Positions 1-4,550 of a stretch of DNA of 7,542 bases are shown one piece after another. Under the pieces are notes generated by a model. That model saw only the letters and a list, made by a program, of their open reading frames with translations, did no database searches and was not told the origin of the DNA. The stretch covers positions 1 through 7,542 of the forward strand of contig JAHECM010000127.1 in NCBI GenBank assembly GCA_024641725.1, in the 5' to 3' direction. The stretch is from Limnohabitans sp. (GTDB lineage: Bacteria > Pseudomonadota > Gammaproteobacteria > Burkholderiales > Burkholderiaceae_C). A program made the translations under genes and the position numbers. How positions within the stretch are numbered: the stretch's first letter is position 1; each line of letters starts with the position of its first letter.

Positions 1-421
1 GCGCGATCCACTGCTTGACGGTGCTGCATTTGGCGTGAACCGCTTGGACGATGGGCAAAAAGCTCATGTCAAAGCACAGCGCTTGGTCTTCGGCATGGTT
101 GGCGATCCAGGCGACCTGGTCGGGGTGCAAGCGCGGGTTGATGGTGTGCAGCACGCGGCCCGAGCCGCTCACACCAAAGTACAGCTCCAGGTGGCGGTAG
201 CCGTTCCAAGCCAGGGTGGCGATGCGCGCGCCCTGCGCCACGTGCATGCCATCAAGGGCATTGGCCACTTGGCGCGAGCGCTGAGCCACACCAGCCCAAG
301 TGCTGCGGTGGATGTCGCCCTCGACCCGGCGCGAAACGACCTCCACGTCGCCGTGGTGGCGCTCGGCAAAATCGATCATTGAAGAAATCAGCAAAGATTG
401 CTGCTGCATCAGTCCCAACAT
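1..421 (-). CDS. AMP-forming acyl-CoA ligase, N-terminal part (runs off left edge)
   Basis: This is the start of an ANL-superfamily (AMP-binding) ligase, which activates a carboxylic acid with ATP and joins it to CoA in the cytoplasm. The 140 residues present begin MLGLMQQQSLLISSMIDFA. They contain the family-typical stretches RIATLAWNGYRHLELYFGVSG (key residues about 67-86) and LHTINPRLHPDQ (91-102), the substrate-side part of the N-terminal subdomain. These match the medium/long-chain fatty acyl-CoA and 3-methylthiopropionyl-CoA (DmdB-like) ligase branch as I remember it. The family is usually about 540 residues, so roughly three quarters lies outside. The ATP-binding P-loop is not in the window, and the substrate cannot be decided. 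The start at 421 is supported by AAGGA on the minus strand seven bases upstream. The gene is divergent from selO. Confidence 0.85.
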   Translation of the reverse strand, partial: MLGLMQQQSLLISSMIDFAERHHGDVEVVSRRVEGDIHRSTWAGVAQRSRQVANALDGMHVAQGARIATLAWNGYRHLELYFGVSGSGRVLHTINPRLHPDQVAWIANHAEDQALCFDMSFLPIVQAVHAKCSTVKQWIA

Positions 422-574
422 GGATCAGTCCTTCGGTTCAGTAAGGGGCAAAAACAAACATTGTGCACGGCCGTGCTTTTTTTACACCTCTGAAAAACCC
501 GAAGAACACAAGTCTCCAACCGCCAGGTAACCCGTCAATGCGCAAGCCCTTGGTCGGCAAGACACAATCGGCTC

Positions 575-2077
575 ATGATTCCATCTGGTTTTCCACTTGA
601 CTGGACCCACCGGCTCTTGCAGCTGGGGCCCGATTTTTATACCCAGCAGCCGCCGCAAGCTGTGGCCGCCCCGGTCTGGGCCGCCCGCAACACCGCCTTG
701 CTGCAGTCCCTGGGCTGGCCGCAAGAGTTGCTGAGCGACAGCCACCTGCCCGCCTGGGCAGGCAACGCCGTGCTGCCCGGCAGCACGCCGCTGGCCACTG
801 TTTACAGCGGCCGCCAGTTTGGCCAATGGGCTGGTCAGTTGGGCGATGGGCGCGCGCTGTGGCTGGGCGAAGCCGAATCAGCCCAAGGACCGCAAGAAAT
901 TCAGCTCAAAGGCGCGGGCCGCACGCCGTATTCACGCGGGGGCGATGGCCGCGCTGTGCTGCGCTCGTCGGTGCGGGAGTATTTGTGCAGCGAAGCCATG
1001 CACGGCCTGGGCATCCCGACCACCCGGGCTTTGAGCCTGGTGGCCTCGCCCGAGCCGGTGCGCCGCGAAACCACCGAGACCGCCGCCATCGTGGCCCGCG
1101 TGGCCCCAAGCTTCTTGCGCTTTGGGCACGTTGAGCACTTCTCCGGGCAAGCCAGCACCGACCGCTTGCGTCAACTGGCCGACCACGCCATCCAACACCA
1201 CCTGCCCGAATGCCACGACCGCGCCCCAGCCTGGCAGGGCAATGTGTACGCGGCTTTGCTGGACGTGGTGCAAGAGCGCACCGCCCGCTTGCTGGCGCAG
1301 TGGCAGGCGGTGGGCTTTTGCCACGGGGTCATGAACACCGACAACATGAGCCTGCTGGGCCTGACCCTCGATTACGGCCCTTTTCAGTTCATGGACGGCT
1401 TTGACCCCGGGCACATCTGCAACCACTCTGACCACCAAGGCCGTTACGCGTATGCGCGCCAGCCCAACGTCGCCTACTGGAACCTTTACGCCTTAGGCCA
1501 GGCGCTGATGCCGCTCATCGGCGACTCCGAGCTGACAGTGCAAGTGCTCGACGGCTACAAAACCCTGTTCCCTCGCGCCTTGGGCGACGCCATGCGCGCC
1601 AAGCTGGGCCTGACGGGGGCGCTGGCACCCGAGTCTGAGCGCGACAAGGACTGGCAATTGGTCGAAGACCTGCTGCAATTGCTGGCCGCAGAGCGGGTGG
1701 ACTACACCCTGTTTTGGCGTCGGCTGTCGCAAGCGCTGGCCTCGGGTGGGGCCGACCTGGACGCGGTGCAAGACCTCTTCATCGACCGCGCCCGCTGGCA
1801 AGCCTGGCTGAAGCGCTATGTGCAGCGCCTGAACCTCTTGCCCGGCACCGACTTGGCACAGGTGGGCCAGTCCATGCTGCGCACCAACCCCAAGTTCGTG
1901 CTGCGCAACCACTTGGCCGAAATCGCCATCCGTCAAGCCAAACTAGGCGACTTCAGTGAAATCGCCACCTTGCAAGACTTGTTACATTCCCCCTTTGACG
2001 AGCACCCGGGCTTTGAAGCCTATGCCGCACAGCCCCCCGACTGGGCGAGCCAACTGGAAATCAGCTGTTCATCATGA
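575..2077 (+). CDS. selO: Protein adenylyltransferase SelO (YdiU family pseudokinase)
   Basis: SelO has an inverted protein-kinase-like fold and transfers AMP from ATP to Ser/Thr/Tyr of target proteins; in other bacteria its targets include redox and TCA proteins. The 500 residues fit the bacterial family (about 480-500). Visible hallmarks in order: FYTQQPP (21-27), YSGRQFGQWAGQLGDGRA (77-94), QLKGAGRTPYSRGGDGRA with the probable nucleotide-binding lysine K112, SSVREYLCSEA with E140, FLRFGHVEHF (180-189), HGVMNTDNMS with D256/N257, and LDYGPFQFMD with D266 as the likely metal ligand. NPKFVLRNHLAE lies near the C-terminus. The protein ends ISCSS, so Cys498 is antepenultimate, where vertebrate SelO carries selenocysteine. 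The stop overlaps the msrB start by four bases (ATGA). No Shine-Dalgarno is evident before 575. A CACAAT at 563-568 sits where a leaderless -10 would lie, but that is weak. Confidence 0.97.
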   Translation: MIPSGFPLDWTHRLLQLGPDFYTQQPPQAVAAPVWAARNTALLQSLGWPQELLSDSHLPAWAGNAVLPGSTPLATVYSGRQFGQWAGQLGDGRALWLGEAESAQGPQEIQLKGAGRTPYSRGGDGRAVLRSSVREYLCSEAMHGLGIPTTRALSLVASPEPVRRETTETAAIVARVAPSFLRFGHVEHFSGQASTDRLRQLADHAIQHHLPECHDRAPAWQGNVYAALLDVVQERTARLLAQWQAVGFCHGVMNTDNMSLLGLTLDYGPFQFMDGFDPGHICNHSDHQGRYAYARQPNVAYWNLYALGQALMPLIGDSELTVQVLDGYKTLFPRALGDAMRAKLGLTGALAPESERDKDWQLVEDLLQLLAAERVDYTLFWRRLSQALASGGADLDAVQDLFIDRARWQAWLKRYVQRLNLLPGTDLAQVGQSMLRTNPKFVLRNHLAEIAIRQAKLGDFSEIATLQDLLHSPFDEHPGFEAYAAQPPDWASQLEISCSS

Positions 2078-2505
2078 GCCCCATGCCTAAACCCACAGAC
2101 ACATTCCCCGATAAAACGCCAGAGCAGTGGCGCGAACTCCTCGCCCAAAAAGGCGCTGAGCCCGCCGCTTTTGCCGTCACCCGGCAAGCCGCAACCGAGC
2201 GGCCCTTCTCAGGCAAGCACGAATCGAACTGGGCCAGCGGCACCTACCGCTGCATCTGCTGCGACGCCGAACTCTTTGAGTCCACCACCAAATTTGACGC
2301 CGGTTGCGGCTGGCCGAGCTTTTCTCAAGCGGCCAGCCCCGAGGCGATCGAGGAGCGCGTGGACACCAGCCACGGCATGCGACGCGTTGAGACGGTCTGC
2401 GCCCAATGCGGCGCGCACCTGGGCCATGTGTTCGAAGACGGCCCTGCCCCCACGGGCCTGCGCTACTGCATGAATTCCGCTTCGTTAGACTTCGAGCCTC
2501 TTTGA
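2074..2505 (+). CDS. msrB: Peptide-methionine (R)-S-oxide reductase
   Basis: MsrB reduces the R epimer of methionine sulfoxide in proteins, usually recycled by thioredoxin. The 143 residues cover a complete single-domain enzyme. Two CxxC zinc pairs are visible, C60/C63 (YRCICC) and C109/C112 (CAQCGAHLGHVF). The catalytic Cys is C132 in LRYCMNSASLDF. C78 in GCGWPSF lies at the position of the resolving Cys, 54 residues before the catalytic one, as in well-studied two-Cys MsrB enzymes. No signal peptide is present, so it should be cytoplasmic. I chose the ATG at 2074 because it overlaps the selO stop as ATGA, which suggests translational coupling; the in-frame ATG at 2083 would drop only three residues. 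It lies second in the selO-msrB-yciB-bolA cluster. Confidence 0.97.
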   Translation: MSPMPKPTDTFPDKTPEQWRELLAQKGAEPAAFAVTRQAATERPFSGKHESNWASGTYRCICCDAELFESTTKFDAGCGWPSFSQAASPEAIEERVDTSHGMRRVETVCAQCGAHLGHVFEDGPAPTGLRYCMNSASLDFEPL

Positions 2506-2540
2506 ACGACCCAGATGCCCGCCCCAGAGGCGGCCAAGCC

Positions 2541-3080
2541 ATGAAATCTTTTCTCGATTTTTTCCCAATTCTGCTGTTTTTTGGCGCTTATAAATTGGGC
2601 GACATCTACACCGCCACCGGCGTGCTGATGGCGGCCACCGTGCTGCAAATGCTGGTCATCTACCGCATGGACGGCAAACTGCAAACCATGCACAAAGTCA
2701 CGCTGGTCTTGGTGCTGGGCTTTGGCGCGCTGACGCTGGGGCTGCACGACGAGCGCTTCATCAAGTGGAAACCCACCGTGCTCTACACCGGCATGGCCGT
2801 CGCATTGGCGGTTTCGCAAAAATGGTTCGACAAAAACCCCCTGCACGCTTTGCTGGGCCAGCAGCTGCAACTGCCCTCAGCGGTGTGGGCGCGGCTGAAC
2901 CAGGTGTGGGTGCTCTACGCGCTCTTCATGGCCAGCATCAATGGTTATGTGGCGGCTTATTTCAGCACCGAGGACTGGGTGAACTTCAAAATTTGGGGTT
3001 ACGCTTTCCCCATCGTCTTCATCGTCGGGCAAGGCCTGTACGTGGCGCAGCACCTGCCCAAAGAGGATGACAAAGCATGA
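2541..3080 (+). CDS. yciB: Inner membrane septation/envelope protein YciB (IspZ)
   Basis: This is a 179-residue polytopic inner-membrane protein, the same length as E. coli YciB, and it starts MKSFLDFFPILLFF as the family does. Predicted membrane segments lie near residues 4-18, 22-40, 52-68, 79-94, 121-140 and 150-170. Conserved stretches are FIKWKPTV (73-80), the LGQQLQLPSAVWARLN region (105-120) and WVNFKIWG (146-153). The family has been linked to intracellular septation in Shigella and to envelope integrity and division partners in E. coli; its molecular activity is unsettled. The start at 2541 follows AGAGG at 2526-2530 with a ten-base gap. A longer reading in the same frame from 2406 overlaps msrB and lacks family similarity there, so it was not used. 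The last bases overlap the bolA start. Confidence 0.93.
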   Translation: MKSFLDFFPILLFFGAYKLGDIYTATGVLMAATVLQMLVIYRMDGKLQTMHKVTLVLVLGFGALTLGLHDERFIKWKPTVLYTGMAVALAVSQKWFDKNPLHALLGQQLQLPSAVWARLNQVWVLYALFMASINGYVAAYFSTEDWVNFKIWGYAFPIVFIVGQGLYVAQHLPKEDDKA

Positions 3081-3334
3081 GCGTCGCCCAGCAAATCTAT
3101 GCCCGCTTGAGCGAGCGCCTGAACCCCAGCGCCTTGGAGGTATTGGACGAAAGCGCCGCCCACGCGGGCCACTCCGGTGCCAGCGCCTCGGGCGAAGGCA
3201 GCCACATGCGGGTGCGCATCGCTTCACCATTTTTTACAGGGATCTCACGCGTCCAGCGCCATCGCCTTGTGTATGATGCGCTGCAAGATTTCATCGACCA
3301 AGGGCTGCATGCCCTGGCCATTGAGCTGATCTGA
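3077..3334 (+). CDS. bolA: BolA family protein
   Basis: This is a small KH-like-fold protein of 85 residues. BolA proteins act with monothiol glutaredoxins in Fe-S cluster handling, and some bind DNA. Visible signatures are DESAAHAGHSGAS (24-36), SHMRVRIASPFFTG (42-55), VQRHRLVYDAL (59-69) and the C-terminal LHALAIEL containing H78, the usual Fe-S ligand position. There is no cysteine anywhere in the protein, so it belongs with the His-type rather than the Cys-type BolA proteins. The start ATG overlaps the yciB stop by four bases and is preceded by AGAGGA at 3062-3067 with a nine-base gap. It is the last gene before the terminator at 3340-3369, so it closes the cluster. Whether this copy regulates transcription or only serves Fe-S metabolism cannot be read from sequence. 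Confidence 0.93.
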   Translation: MSVAQQIYARLSERLNPSALEVLDESAAHAGHSGASASGEGSHMRVRIASPFFTGISRVQRHRLVYDALQDFIDQGLHALAIELI

Positions 3335-3339
3335 ACCGG

Positions 3340-3369
3340 GCAACCCCGACAAGGCGGTTGCTTTTTTTT
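3340..3369 (+). terminator. Intrinsic terminator after bolA
   Basis: The six-base arms GCAACC (3340-3345) and GGTTGC (3356-3361) pair around a ten-base loop and are followed at once by eight T residues (3362-3369). It starts five bases after the bolA stop codon, so it should end the selO-msrB-yciB-bolA transcript. Some read-through into the parvulin gene is plausible because the stem is short. Confidence 0.8.
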
Positions 3370-3407
3370 GCACCCATTTACTTCCCCCCGATTTGAGGAT
3401 TGAGACA

Positions 3408-4181
3408 ATGAAAAAGCACATGCTCAGCGCCGCTTTGGTGGCCCTGTTGGCCGCTCCGGCCTTTGCCCAGAACATCGCCGTGGTGAACGGCAAGCCCGTG
3501 CCGTCTTCGCGCGCTGCGGCGCTCAAGCAACAAGTGGAAGCCTCGGGCCGCCCCGTGACGCCCGAAGTCATGGAGCAAATCAAGCAAGAGCTGGTTGCCC
3601 GTGAAATCTTCATGCAAGAAGCCCGTGCCCGTGGCTTGGACGCCTCTGACGAGTACAAAAACCAGATTGAGCTGGCCCGCCAGACCATTTTGATTCGCCA
3701 ACTGTTTGCCGATTTCCAGAAAAAGAACCCGGTGACCGATGCCGACGTGGCAGCCGAATACGCCAAGTTCACCGCGGCCAATGGCGGCAAAGAATTCCGT
3801 GCCCGCCACATCCTGGTGGAGACCGAAGACCAAGCCAAAGCCCTGATCGCCGACATCAAAAAAGGCGGCAGCTTTGAAGAGCTGGCCAAAAAGCACTCCA
3901 AAGACCCAGGCTCCGGCGCCAACGGCGGTGACTTGGACTGGGCCGCCGCAGGCAGCTACGTGCCTGAGTTCTCAGCCGCCATGGCCAAACTGGCCAAAGG
4001 CGAAATGACGGACGCCCCCGTCAAGAGCCAATTTGGCTTTCACATCATCCGTGTGGACGACGTGCGCGAAGCCCAACTGCCCAAGATCGATGAAGTCAAA
4101 CCCCAGATCACCCAGCAACTGCAACAGCAAAAGCTGGCCAAGTACCAAGACGACCTGCGCAGCAAAGCCAAGATCAAGTGA
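3408..4181 (+). CDS. Exported parvulin-type peptidyl-prolyl cis-trans isomerase
   Basis: This is a periplasmic foldase that catalyses cis-trans isomerisation of prolyl bonds. The 257 residues start with a clear signal peptide (MKK, then a hydrophobic stretch to APAFA); cleavage is expected after residue 20 (AFA|QN). An N-terminal helical chaperone-like segment (about 22-125) precedes one parvulin domain (about 130-218). Parvulin hallmarks are FRARHILV (130-137), SFEELAKKHSKDPGSGANGGDL (key residues 155-176) and FGFHIIRV (209-216). A Gln/Lys-rich C-terminal helix follows. The build resembles PpiC/PrsA-like betaproteobacterial PPIases with a single isomerase domain, unlike SurA, which has two. 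The start at 3408 is set by GAGGA at 3395-3399; an in-frame ATG at 3393 would spoil the signal peptide n-region and overlap the ribosome binding site. Strong terminators lie on both sides, so it is probably monocistronic. Confidence 0.93.
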   Translation: MKKHMLSAALVALLAAPAFAQNIAVVNGKPVPSSRAAALKQQVEASGRPVTPEVMEQIKQELVAREIFMQEARARGLDASDEYKNQIELARQTILIRQLFADFQKKNPVTDADVAAEYAKFTAANGGKEFRARHILVETEDQAKALIADIKKGGSFEELAKKHSKDPGSGANGGDLDWAAAGSYVPEFSAAMAKLAKGEMTDAPVKSQFGFHIIRVDDVREAQLPKIDEVKPQITQQLQQQKLAKYQDDLRSKAKIK

Positions 4182-4200
4182 TCTGGGGTTTGCGCCTGTG

Positions 4201-4228
4201 AAAAACGCGACTTCGGTCGCGTTTTTTT
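4201..4228 (+). terminator. Strong intrinsic terminator after the parvulin gene
   Basis: A perfect 11-bp stem (4201-4211 with 4216-4226) is closed by a TTCG tetraloop and ends in a run of seven T residues (4222-4228). The 5' arm begins with five A residues, so on the minus strand the stem also ends in a T run and could stop transcription coming from the hairpin block on its right. It starts 19 bases after the stop codon. Confidence 0.92.
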
Positions 4229-4243
4229 ATGGTCAGTCAGTGG

Positions 4244-4323
4244 TCAGAAGGGATGGGTATTGACAGGGGTTCAGAGGCGCTTCGCTTTGCCACATCACCC
4301 CTGCCAACACCCATCCCTTCTGA
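4244..4323 (-). repeat. Left hairpin of the inverted pair
   Basis: Arms 4244-4270 and 4297-4323 pair over 27 positions. The outer 15 are perfect (4244-4258 with 4309-4323). The two positions that mismatch on the plus strand (4259/4308 and 4263/4304, both A-C) become G-U pairs on the minus strand, so the minus-strand molecule folds without interruption. The strand is assigned on that basis. The apical segment is 4271-4296. The hairpin begins 15 bases after the T run of the parvulin terminator. Confidence 0.85.
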
Positions 4324-4406
4324 TCTGAGCGCACGTGAATATTGGTGAGGGTTTCCGCAGGGCCAGCGCCATTTCCAGCGCTTGGGCTGCGTCTGTTATC
4401 CACTGT

Positions 4407-4486
4407 CCTGAAGCGGTGGGCGCTGGCTGGGGCGTTGTGGCAAAGCGAAGCGCCTCTGAGCCCCGGCCAGCGCCCGCCGCTTCAGG
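4407..4486 (+). repeat. Right hairpin of the inverted pair
   Basis: Arms 4407-4433 and 4460-4486 pair over 27 positions. Twenty-five are Watson-Crick and two are T-G on the plus strand (4417/4476 and 4428/4465), i.e. G-U in a plus-strand RNA. The apical segment 4434-4459 can fold further: GGC 4439-4441 pairs with GCC 4452-4454, an AAA bulge follows, and then GCGAAGC (4445-4451) makes a mini-hairpin. It ends 64 bases before the rlhA start, upstream of the proposed rlhA promoter, so it is probably not in the rlhA mRNA made from that promoter. Confidence 0.85.
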
Positions 4487-4533
4487 CCCCTCCCAAGTAC
4501 CAACAGGCAAAGCCATGGCTAAACGGCACAAGC

Positions 4534-4546
4534 TGGGATAATCCCA
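4534..4546 (+). promoter_or_regulatory. Extended -10 promoter element for rlhA, inside a small palindrome
   Basis: TGGGATAAT (4534-4542) fits the extended -10 pattern TGnTATAAT with one mismatch in the hexamer (GATAAT). The -10 ends eight bases before the rlhA ATG, so transcription would begin at or within about two bases of the start codon. No -35 hexamer stands out at the right distance, which is usual for extended -10 promoters. The same bases form TGGGAT-A-ATCCCA, a perfect 6+6 inverted repeat. There is no Shine-Dalgarno just before the ATG, consistent with a leaderless message. Confidence 0.45.
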
Positions 4547-4550
4547 CCCC

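Larger units (their letters stand above)
4244..4486. repeat. Paired, inverted hairpin element (two 80-nt hairpins)
   Basis: This is a composite of two hairpins, 4244-4323 and 4407-4486, separated by an 83-base spacer. They share one design: 27-base arms and a 26-base apical segment. The apical segments are inverted copies of each other, with 4271-4294 the exact reverse complement of 4436-4459 (24 bases). No convincing protein is encoded here. The spacer (4324-4406) contains an AT-rich patch with CACGTG and AATATT near 4333-4343, a single DnaA-box-like TTATCCACT (4396-4404), and GGCCAGCGCC (4361-4370), which recurs in the right hairpin (4465-4474). From 4487 to 4533 I see nothing further. I do not recognise the family. 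Candidates are a REP/BIME-like palindromic repeat, a MITE with structured ends, or a pair of structured RNAs. Confidence 0.85.

Noticed and set aside
465..483. GCACGGCCGTGC followed by seven T residues upstream of selO
   Set aside because: It looks like a terminator, but the hairpin can only have four pairs around a four-base loop, and no plus-strand gene lies upstream for it to terminate.
932..1438. Long minus-strand open frame inside selO, and a similar one at 5376-6518 inside rlhA
   Set aside because: Both are mirror frames of GC-rich, strongly conserved genes. They show His/Gln/Val-rich composition typical of antisense shadows and no family motifs.
2406..2540. Longer N-terminus for yciB starting inside msrB
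   Set aside because: The extra 45 residues are Arg/Pro-rich and out of character. The family start MKSFLDFFP with its ribosome binding site is at 2541.
4396..4404. DnaA-box-like TTATCCACT in the spacer
   Set aside because: A single 8-of-9 match with no second box, no AT-rich unwinding region and no origin-linked genes nearby; this is expected by chance.
4244..4486. Integron attC site or IS-terminal inverted repeat
   Set aside because: There is no GTTRRRY/RYYYAAC core pair at the outer ends, no gene cassette, no flanking target duplication that I can see, and no integrase or transposase in the window.
4335..4541. Plus-strand open frame of 68 codons across the hairpin block
   Set aside because: It is Ala/Pro/Ser-rich and recognisable in no family. 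It crosses the right hairpin, and its sequence is explained by the paired arms. No ribosome binding site is evident.
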